Shown: positions 1-4,582 of the stretch, one piece after another
Layout: each line of letters begins with the position of its first letter
Numbering within the stretch: position 1 is the stretch's first letter
NCBI GenBank assembly: GCA_017447325.1
Contig: JAFSNU010000108.1
Span: forward strand, 1-5,031
Reading direction: 5' to 3'
Origin: Synergistaceae bacterium
GTDB lineage: Bacteria > Synergistota > Synergistia > Synergistales > Aminobacteriaceae
Length of the DNA stretch: 5,031 nucleotides
Made by a program: the position numbers and the translations under genes
Notes under the pieces: model-generated
Database searches by the model: none
The model's input: only the letters and a program-made list of their open reading frames with translations
What the model was told of the DNA's origin: nothing

Positions 1-344
1 ACGCGATAAAGCAAATGGGCGGCTGGCTGAAATTATGTTACATGAGCAGCCGCGAGCTTGATTTTCGTGAAAAAACTTTTGCGATGTTTTATTCAATCGG
101 CGAGCGTAAAGCGTCATGGGACGGTGCAAACGGGACTTATAAAGTTCCAAATTATTTTTTAGGCGAGTGCGACCTGAGCAATAGACTAAACGGCTATGAA
201 AAAATTGTTCCGATAAAAATTTTAGAGCTGGGGACGGGTAATAAAATTGATGTTATAATGTTGGAGAACAGTGAGCGAAAGCCTGAATTAGAGGCACATA
301 ATGATATAAAACAGCTCACGCAGAAGATAGCTAAAATAATTTAG
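1..344 (+). CDS. Hypothetical protein, C-terminal part (cut by the window's left edge)
   Basis: The reading frame is open from the left edge (codons from base 3) to a TAG stop at 342-344. The ATG at base 15 has no ribosome-binding site before it, so it is probably an internal methionine and the true start lies outside the window. From that ATG 109 residues are visible. The sequence is mixed and soluble-looking: no signal peptide, no membrane segment and no cysteine or histidine cluster. It includes GERKASWDGANG, ELGTGNKID and a lysine-rich amphipathic end, IKQLTQKIAKII. ELGTGN recalls the glycine loop of SAM methyltransferases, but it sits only about 35 residues from the C terminus, where such a loop would not function, so I do not call one. 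I do not recognise the family. The gene is separated by over 450 bases from the operon to the right and is probably not part of it. The frame being coding is likely; the function is unknown. Confidence 0.6.
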   Translation, partial: AIKQMGGWLKLCYMSSRELDFREKTFAMFYSIGERKASWDGANGTYKVPNYFLGECDLSNRLNGYEKIVPIKILELGTGNKIDVIMLENSERKPELEAHNDIKQLTQKIAKII

Positions 345-382
345 GCCGTACCTTTTTTCGTACCATCGCAGAAAACTTAAAT

Positions 383-532
383 TCAGCAAAGCTTTTTATT
401 ATATGAGTTTATGAGTACAATTCGAACCCCGTTGTCCGCTCCATTTATAAACTCCATAAAATAAAACATATAGCCGCTATCAATAACTAATGATTTTTTT
501 GCTATAAAAATCTCGTCTTTCGTTTTGCTCAT
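383..532 (-). CDS. Possible small protein, 49 residues (unrecognised)
   Basis: On the minus strand an ATG at 532-530 opens 49 codons ending in TGA at 385-383. The product begins MSKTKDEIFIAKKSLVIDSG and continues through YMFYFMEFINGADNGVRIVL. Charged and hydrophobic residues alternate in a protein-like way, suggesting two or three beta strands. Against it: no Shine-Dalgarno sequence precedes the ATG, the frame is short, and the region is A/T-rich, where chance frames of this size are common. It overlaps a second minus-strand frame (480-599) by 53 bases in another frame, so the two could be one small gene split by a frameshift. I do not recognise a family. Confidence 0.25.
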   Translation of the reverse strand: MSKTKDEIFIAKKSLVIDSGYMFYFMEFINGADNGVRIVLINSYNKKLC

Positions 533-599
533 TTTTGTCTGCTTTTAGTATATCGTCACCTCGACTGGGCTGTTTAGATTTTTTACCTTCAGCTCTCAT
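480..599 (-). pseudogene. Possible 5' part of a frameshifted small gene, 39 residues
   Basis: On the minus strand an ATG at 599-597 starts a lysine-rich, very hydrophilic 39-residue frame (MRAEGKKSKQPSRGDDILKA at the start) that stops at TGA 482-480. It overlaps the 49-residue frame at 383-532 in a different reading phase. Joining the two by one frameshift in the overlap would give a product of roughly 70 residues with a basic N terminus and a more hydrophobic C-terminal half. No ribosome-binding site is visible. This is weak: it may be a chance frame, and the pseudogene label is only the reading in which both frames make sense together. Confidence 0.15.
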
Positions 600-702
600 C
601 AAGCGACGAGGAGTAATCGCATAATATATTTAATAAGCCTATGATATTTAACTCAGCTAATTTTTATTAAAGCATCTTGATAACTAAAATTTTTAACGAG
701 AG

Positions 703-743
703 TTAATAAACGTTAGACGCGCGAGGGTATAGTGTGTTAATAT
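703..743 (+). promoter_or_regulatory. Candidate promoter(s) of the DUF533-rapZ-yvcK-whiA operon
   Basis: TATAGT at 728-733 matches five of six bases of the sigma-70 -10 consensus. The best -35 partner is a weak TTAATA at 703-708, with a long 19-base spacer. A second possibility is an extended -10, TGT followed by TAATAT (735-743), without a good -35. Either would start transcription near 740-750, leaving a leader of about 60 bases. The position upstream of the first gene of the run supports a promoter here, but the boxes are imperfect and A/T-rich DNA gives many such matches. Confidence 0.3.
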
Positions 744-759
744 AGCGTTAAGTTTAGAA

Positions 760-778
760 AATTTTAAAAATTAAAATT
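760..778. repeat. A/T-only inverted repeat in the DUF533 leader
   Basis: AATTTTAA (760-767) and TTAAAATT (771-778) form a perfect 8-base inverted repeat around an AAA loop. The stem has no G:C pair, so an RNA hairpin would be weak. The same two 8-base arms recur before pgk (4541-4563), and a related pair lies before whiA (3646-3662). Function unknown. Confidence 0.55.
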
Positions 779-794
779 AATTTAATTAATTTAA
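777..794. repeat. Perfect 9-base tandem duplication before the ribosome-binding site
   Basis: TTAATTTAA occurs twice in direct succession (777-785 and 786-794), directly abutting the GGGG of the DUF533 ribosome-binding site and overlapping the end of the inverted repeat by two bases. It keeps the 5' side of the translation start unpaired and A/U-rich. It may be slippage in a simple sequence or a short binding site. Confidence 0.5.
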
Positions 795-799
795 GGGGA
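793..799 (+). promoter_or_regulatory. Ribosome-binding site of the DUF533 gene
   Basis: AAGGGGA lies 9 bases before the ATG at 809. It is one of only two clear Shine-Dalgarno sequences in the run of five genes (the other precedes pgk) and it fixes the start at 809. Confidence 0.7.
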
Positions 800-808
800 T
801 TTATTTAA

Positions 809-1624
809 ATGGCCTTTAACGTAATGGATTTATTGGGCGCGGTGATGACGTCGGGCGCAAGTTCAGCAGGTTCAAGCAGAGCTCAGAACGCGGCTGGGAA
901 TCTCGAGGGAATGCTCGGAGGACTCGGCAGCTTGTTAGGCGGCGGAAGTTCTTCAAGCTCGATTCCGAGCATGAGCGGCGGACTTCAGGGCTTAATGGGA
1001 ACTTTATTAGGCGGCGGCCAGAGCGTTATTAATAAAGCAGGTCAGGCGGTCGGCGGCGGAGATAATTTAGCGGCTGCGGGACTGGGCGCGTTAATCGGCG
1101 CGCTGTCGGGCAAGTCCGGCTCAAGTTCAATGGGCGGCATCGGCGGCGGCTTGATGGGCTTGTTGGGCATGATGGCATTTAAGGCTTTAACTGGAAATAA
1201 TAATAATGCAAGTCAGGCGCAGCAGGAGCAGCTCGCGCAGAGCATTGCCTCGCGTTCTCAGCAGCAGGTTGCGAGCGACGCGGAAATAATTTTGACGGCG
1301 ATGTTAGACGCGGCAAAGGCCGATGGTCAAGTTGACGCCGAAGAGTTAGGCAGAATTACCGGTAAAATTAAATCAGCAGGAATTGGCCAGGACGGAATGA
1401 ATTATTTAATATCTAAACTTCAAAGTCCAATGGAGACAAATAAAATTTTAGCGGCTGTTAAAGGCAGGCCGGAGCTTGCGGCGCAAGTTTATTCGGCCTC
1501 GTTAATGGCCATAGATGTTGACACGCAGGCCGAGAAAAGATATTTAGCCGGACTTGCAAACGCAATGAACTTGCCGCAGAACGTCGTAAATAATATTGAG
1601 CAGATTGTCGGGATGCAGAATTAG
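809..1624 (+). CDS. DUF533 / TerB-like protein (YebE-type), Gly-rich N-terminal half
   Basis: The 271-residue product has two parts. Residues 1-130 are low complexity and rich in Gly, Ser, Ala, Leu and Met, with glycine-zipper-like hydrophobic stretches at about 88-99 and 111-127 that could pack against or enter a membrane. Residues 131-154 form a Gln/Ser/Ala-rich linker. Residues 155-268 are the helical DUF533 domain, related to the TerB fold: AAKADGQVDAEE at 168-179 and AIDVDTQAEKRYL at 234-246 are its two acidic signature segments, followed by the usual short LANAMNLP helix. In E. coli the family member YebE is annotated as an inner-membrane protein of unknown role; TerB relatives bind metal at such acidic loops. 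No cleavable signal peptide is visible. The start is set by AAGGGGA before 809. It is the first gene of the run and ends 4 bases before rapZ, so the two are surely co-transcribed. Family assignment is confident; function is unknown. Confidence 0.85.
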   Translation: MAFNVMDLLGAVMTSGASSAGSSRAQNAAGNLEGMLGGLGSLLGGGSSSSSIPSMSGGLQGLMGTLLGGGQSVINKAGQAVGGGDNLAAAGLGALIGALSGKSGSSSMGGIGGGLMGLLGMMAFKALTGNNNNASQAQQEQLAQSIASRSQQQVASDAEIILTAMLDAAKADGQVDAEELGRITGKIKSAGIGQDGMNYLISKLQSPMETNKILAAVKGRPELAAQVYSASLMAIDVDTQAEKRYLAGLANAMNLPQNVVNNIEQIVGMQN

Positions 1625-1628
1625 TTAA

Positions 1629-2546
1629 ATGCCAAGACGAGCGAAAATCAGGGCAAAAATAAAATCGTTTGTTGTCGTGACGGGAATGTCCGGCGCGGGC
1701 AAGACGACGACGCTGAAAGTTCTTGAAGACTTTGGATTTATGGCCGTCGATAACTTGCCGCCTGAGTTATTACCGCAGTTATTTAAATTGCTTGCAAATA
1801 AAGCTGCTAATCAGCGAGGCGTTGCCGTCACGATTGATATTCGAAGTTCTAAAAGTTCTGAAGAATTATTAAAAGCGTTGGACACGGTCGAGGCCGCCGG
1901 TCTTGGAGCTGTTAAAATAGTTTTTTTAACTGCGTCGAACGAGGAATTATTAAGGCGTTACGAGAAAACCCGCCGCATTCATCCGTTGAGCATGAACTCA
2001 AGTCAAGACAGTTTAGGACTTTCAACAAGCGACGGAATAAATCATGAACGCGCGATATTAGCACCTGTGTTAGCGAGAGCAAATATAGTTTTGGACACAA
2101 GCTTAATGGACTTGAGCCAGCACCGGGGCAGATTGCTTAAAGAATTTTTTGACGACGAGGACGAAAAGGGCGGCGGCATGTCGTTATTAATAAGCTCGTT
2201 CGGATTTAAGTACGGCGTGCCGCAGGACAGTAATTTTGTATTTGATGTGCGCTGTCTGCCTAATCCGTATTACGTGCCGGAGCTTAGAAATTTAACGGGC
2301 GAGGACCGGCCGGTTCAAGATTATTTATTGCAGTTTCCGGAGACTTTAAGATTTTTAGGCAGGTCGAGAAGTTTTTTAGATTTTGTAATTCCCGAATATT
2401 TCAGCACGGTTAAAGGTCAGCTTCATATCGCAGTAGGCTGCACGGGCGGACGTCACAGATCGGTTGCGCTTGCACGCTGGCTGTTCGACGCTTATTCACA
2501 GACTTTCAAGGGCGCGGTTGTCTTTCATCGCGATAAGGATTTATAA
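1629..2546 (+). CDS. rapZ: RNase adapter protein RapZ (YvcJ family), nucleotide-binding
   Basis: This 305-residue protein matches the RapZ/YvcJ family over its whole length (usual size about 285-295). The N-terminal P-loop domain shows Walker A GMSGAGKT at 19-26, then DFGFMAVDNLPPELLP (34-49), a beta strand ending TIDIRSS (68-74), and RRYEKTRRIHPL (109-120). The C-terminal domain has SFGFKYGVPQDSNFVFDVR, LPNPYYVPELRNLTG and GCTGGRHRS (270-278), and ends normally in HRDKDL. In E. coli RapZ binds glucosamine-6-phosphate and guides RNase E to the small RNA GlmZ; in B. subtilis YvcJ is a GTPase/ATPase with a less clear role. Nothing here shows a GlmZ target. The ATG at 1629 is the only usable start before the Walker A loop. 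It adds a 13-residue basic tail (PRRAKIRAKIK) absent from E. coli RapZ. No Shine-Dalgarno sequence is present; the 4-base gap from the upstream stop suggests translational coupling. Normal FLDAS reads FLTAS (99-103). Confidence 0.95.
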   Translation: MPRRAKIRAKIKSFVVVTGMSGAGKTTTLKVLEDFGFMAVDNLPPELLPQLFKLLANKAANQRGVAVTIDIRSSKSSEELLKALDTVEAAGLGAVKIVFLTASNEELLRRYEKTRRIHPLSMNSSQDSLGLSTSDGINHERAILAPVLARANIVLDTSLMDLSQHRGRLLKEFFDDEDEKGGGMSLLISSFGFKYGVPQDSNFVFDVRCLPNPYYVPELRNLTGEDRPVQDYLLQFPETLRFLGRSRSFLDFVIPEYFSTVKGQLHIAVGCTGGRHRSVALARWLFDAYSQTFKGAVVFHRDKDL

Positions 2547-2551
2547 ATAAA

Positions 2552-3649
2552 ATGCCGGACTGGGCTTTAGGTTTTTTGCTGGGAATTTTCACGGCGTTAT
2601 TTTTGCTGACTGCGTTTGATTTCAGGCCGTTTAAAAAACGCGGGATGAATATTCGCGGCGCATTGTCAAAAAAATTAGCGATGGGGCCTGTTATAGTTGC
2701 CGTTGGCGGCGGTACCGGACTTTCAACTTTGCTTAAAGGCTTAAAGGGTTTCACGCGGAATATCACGGCTGTCGTCGCTGTGACTGACGAGGGCGGAAGC
2801 TCGGGCAGAATTAAAGCTGAATGGGGAATGCTCCCGCCGGGCGACGTTCGCAACTGCATGGTTGCACTGGCCGAAAATGATAATGAGTTAAGAAAAATTT
2901 TAGATTTCAGATTTGATCGCGGCGAGCTTGCCGGTCACAGCTTGGGCAATTTATTATTATTAGCAGTGACTGAGTTATGCGGAGATTTTAGCGCGGCTGT
3001 CGAGCGCATGAATCATTTATTAGCGATACGAGGGCGGGTCTTGCCTGTCACTACTGAGGGAATAATGTTAGCGGGCAAGACTGTTCATGATTTAAAAGTT
3101 CGCGGCGAGCTTGAAATTTCACATTACGGCCATGAATTAAGCGAGATTTGGATTGAGCCGGTGAACGCGCGTCCGCTTGACGACGTTATGAAAGCCGTTG
3201 ACGACGCTGATATTATTTTATTAGGCCCGGGAAGTTTATTTACAAGCGTTATACCTAATTTATTACTGCCGGACTTTGCGCAAAAATTACGCGATGCGCC
3301 GGTGCCGAAAATTTATATTTGCAACGTTATGACGCAGCCGGAGGAAACTGAAGGCATGAATATCGTTCAGCATCTGGACTGGGTGAGCGCGGCCTTGGGC
3401 GAAGTGCCGGACTGCATTGTCGTGAACAGCGAGGCCATACCCGACGATATTATCGCGTCGTACAAAGAGCAGGGCGCGTCTCCGCTTTATCTTGACTATC
3501 ATCAGCGCGAGGAAATTAAAATGCGCGGCTGTCTGTGCGTTGAAGCGCCTATAGCTTTAGTGTTTCAGGAGCAGAAGACCGTCAAGCATGATCCGAATAA
3601 ATTAGCAAGCGTGATATTTAAATTATGTCAGAGCTTAAATGCGGATTAA
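2552..3649 (+). CDS. yvcK: YvcK / CofD-like protein (gluconeogenesis factor) with N-terminal membrane segment
   Basis: The 365-residue product carries the whole YvcK core from about residue 46. It shows VAVGGGTGLSTLLKGLK (49-65, nucleotide-sugar binding loop), TDEGGSSGR (78-86), LPPGDVRNC (94-102), GHSLGNLLL (128-136), IRGRVLPVT (159-167), LGPGSLFTSVIPNLL (224-238) and CNVMTQPEET (257-266). In B. subtilis the protein is needed for growth on gluconeogenic carbon sources and for normal cell shape, binds UDP-GlcNAc or UDP-glucose, and is linked to PBP1 localisation. It is related to the F420-pathway enzyme CofD but is not that enzyme. Residues 4-22 (ending in TAF before DFRPFKKRG) form one hydrophobic helix followed by a basic stretch, a likely membrane anchor with the core in the cytoplasm; B. 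subtilis YvcK lacks it. An internal ATG at 2645 (M32) would give a soluble form but has no strong ribosome-binding site. AAGGA at 2535-2539 lies 12 bases before the chosen ATG, somewhat far. The gap from rapZ is 5 bases. Confidence 0.93.
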   Translation: MPDWALGFLLGIFTALFLLTAFDFRPFKKRGMNIRGALSKKLAMGPVIVAVGGGTGLSTLLKGLKGFTRNITAVVAVTDEGGSSGRIKAEWGMLPPGDVRNCMVALAENDNELRKILDFRFDRGELAGHSLGNLLLLAVTELCGDFSAAVERMNHLLAIRGRVLPVTTEGIMLAGKTVHDLKVRGELEISHYGHELSEIWIEPVNARPLDDVMKAVDDADIILLGPGSLFTSVIPNLLLPDFAQKLRDAPVPKIYICNVMTQPEETEGMNIVQHLDWVSAALGEVPDCIVVNSEAIPDDIIASYKEQGASPLYLDYHQREEIKMRGCLCVEAPIALVFQEQKTVKHDPNKLASVIFKLCQSLNAD

Positions 3650-3662
3650 ATTAAAAATTTAA
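3646..3662. repeat. A/T-only inverted repeat at the yvcK-whiA junction
   Basis: TTAAATT (3646-3652) and AATTTAA (3656-3662) form a perfect 7-base inverted repeat with an AAA loop. It covers the yvcK stop codon and ends 4 bases before the whiA ATG, in the place a ribosome-binding site would occupy. No T tract follows and there are no G:C pairs, so it is not a usual terminator. Confidence 0.5.
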
Positions 3663-3666
3663 AATT

Positions 3667-4542
3667 ATGCTGAGCATATCTGAGCTGTTATGGGACGAAT
3701 GGTCGTCGTATAAGTACGAGGACGAAGACGAGGAAGAATGCGAAATGGATTTCGCCGCGTGTTATCGTGCTGAGTGCTTGGGTATTCTTGCAGGCGTTCT
3801 GAATGATAAATATGTTTATTATTTGAAGATTAAGACGGCCAAGCGTTTAATTAGAATTTTTAAATATTTAAATTTTAATTTGAATTTTAATATAGCTAAA
3901 GTTTTAGATTTTGATAATTTGAAGGAGAAGCGTCCGCGCGTGAAGATTGCCGACATGCCCGGGCGAGACGAATTGTTAAAATTAGCTGAGAACTCGCAGC
4001 CGTCTTGGCCGTGGCTTCGAGGCTTGTTCGGAAGCTGCGGAAATTTTTATTTGACTAAATCAGGATTTTATTTAGTGTTAAGAATTGTTGACGAGGCTGT
4101 CGCGTCAAAGGCTGAAAATTTTCTAAATAATAAGAAGTGGAGCAGGAGATATTTTCGCGGAGCTTACGAATTAATTTTGCGCGAGCAGGAGGAAGTCGTC
4201 ACGTTTTTGAGCAATATAAAATTGAACGGCGCGGCTCTTGAGCTTGAGCATAAAGTTATAATGCGTTTGATGCGCGACCAGGCTAATAAAGCGAGCAACT
4301 GCGACACTGCGAATATAATACGCGCGACGAAAGCGGCGTTTAAACAAATTGAATTAGCGAAAAAAATTTTGAATGATTATGAATTAATAAATAGTTTGCC
4401 TGAAAAATTGCGGGAGCTTGTTATATTACGGCTTGAAAATCCCGAGGCGAATTTGAGCGAGCTGGGCGAGAAGTTATCGCCGCCGGTGTCTAAGAGCACT
4501 GTAAAATACCGCTGGGCAAAGTTGAATAATTATATAAAATAA
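3667..4542 (+). CDS. whiA: WhiA-type DNA-binding protein (DUF199), divergent
   Basis: The 291-residue protein is a divergent WhiA (usual length about 310-330). It joins a homing-endonuclease-like LAGLIDADG fold to a C-terminal helix-turn-helix. The first LAGLIDADG-like helix is RAECLGILAGVLND (34-47). The second is WLRGLFGSCGNFYL (116-129), matching the family's LRGAFLAGGS segment. The linker NCDTANIIRATKAAFKQIE (211-229) and the C-terminal LPEKLRELVILRLENPEANL (244-263), SELGEKLSPPVSKSTVKYR (264-282) are strongly WhiA-like. In Streptomyces WhiA controls sporulation septation; in B. subtilis it affects division and chromosome segregation and binds DNA broadly. The endonuclease active site is lost across this family. 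Odd points are an acidic run EDEDEEECE (18-26) and no Shine-Dalgarno sequence before 3667. An internal ATG at 3745 (M27) has AGGAAG 8 bases upstream, but the 3667 start aligns better with WhiA N termini (SISELLWDEW resembling the usual S-S-E-V-K-E-E-L). It lies 17 bases after yvcK. Confidence 0.88.
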   Translation: MLSISELLWDEWSSYKYEDEDEEECEMDFAACYRAECLGILAGVLNDKYVYYLKIKTAKRLIRIFKYLNFNLNFNIAKVLDFDNLKEKRPRVKIADMPGRDELLKLAENSQPSWPWLRGLFGSCGNFYLTKSGFYLVLRIVDEAVASKAENFLNNKKWSRRYFRGAYELILREQEEVVTFLSNIKLNGAALELEHKVIMRLMRDQANKASNCDTANIIRATKAAFKQIELAKKILNDYELINSLPEKLRELVILRLENPEANLSELGEKLSPPVSKSTVKYRWAKLNNYIK

Positions 4543-4563
4543 TTTTAAATAAAAATTAAAATT
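4541..4563. repeat. A/T-only inverted repeat between whiA and pgk
   Basis: AATTTTAA (4541-4548) and TTAAAATT (4556-4563) form a perfect 8-base inverted repeat around a 7-base loop ATAAAAA. The arms are identical to those at 760-778. It overlaps the whiA stop codon and ends just before the pgk ribosome-binding site. It lacks G:C pairs and a following T tract, so termination here is unlikely and readthrough from whiA into pgk is plausible. Confidence 0.55.
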
Positions 4564-4564
4564 T

Positions 4565-4574
4565 AGAGAGGAAG
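4565..4574 (+). promoter_or_regulatory. Ribosome-binding site of pgk
   Basis: AGAGAGGAAG contains AGGA (4569-4572), 10 bases before the ATG at 4583. This is the strongest Shine-Dalgarno sequence in the window, as expected for an abundant glycolytic enzyme, and it sets the pgk start. Confidence 0.8.
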
Positions 4575-4582
4575 TTTGTGTT

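Larger units (their letters stand above)
345..808. other. A/T-rich spacer without a confident gene
   Basis: This 464-base stretch is much richer in A/T than the genes around it. The left half holds a 12-base-period direct repeat of CGTACC (347-352 and 359-364) split by six T, and two short overlapping minus-strand reading frames listed separately. No plus-strand frame of useful length is present. The right half (about 700-808) looks like the promoter and leader of the operon starting at 809. I see no tRNA, no GC-rich terminator hairpin and no riboswitch fold I can name. Confidence 0.7.

Noticed and set aside
347..364. CGTACC - six T - CGTACC as a terminator for the left gene
   Set aside because: The two copies are direct, not inverted, repeats. 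Only the self-complementary GTAC cores could pair, giving a 4-base stem with the T run in the loop rather than after it.
420..432. TTCGAACCCC, which on the minus strand resembles a tRNA T-loop (GGTTCGAA)
   Set aside because: The bases on the far side of the loop do not pair to make a T stem, and no anticodon arm or acceptor stem is found nearby. It is not a tRNA or a credible attachment site.
677..705. TTGATA (677-682) as a -35 box
   Set aside because: At 16-18 bases downstream there is no -10-like sequence (GAGTTA or similar), so it was not included in the promoter call.
809..1200. Gly/Ser-rich N-terminal half of the DUF533 protein as a secreted or amyloid-like repeat protein
   Set aside because: There is no signal peptide and no regular repeat period, and such Gly-rich hydrophobic N-terminal halves are usual in DUF533 proteins.
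1912..2100. 62-residue minus-strand reading frame inside rapZ
   Set aside because: It lies wholly antisense to a strongly conserved gene, has no ribosome-binding site and shows no family features.
2506..2859. 117-residue minus-strand reading frame across the rapZ-yvcK junction
   Set aside because: It is antisense to conserved motifs of both genes; its proline-rich composition is what the complement of Gly-rich YvcK codons gives.
3287..3502. 71-residue minus-strand reading frame inside yvcK
   Set aside because: It is antisense to the conserved CNVMTQPEET region, with Arg/His-rich composition typical of a shadow frame.
4541..4575. Terminator between whiA and pgk
   Set aside because: The inverted repeat has no G:C pair and is followed by AGAGAGGAAG, not a T tract.
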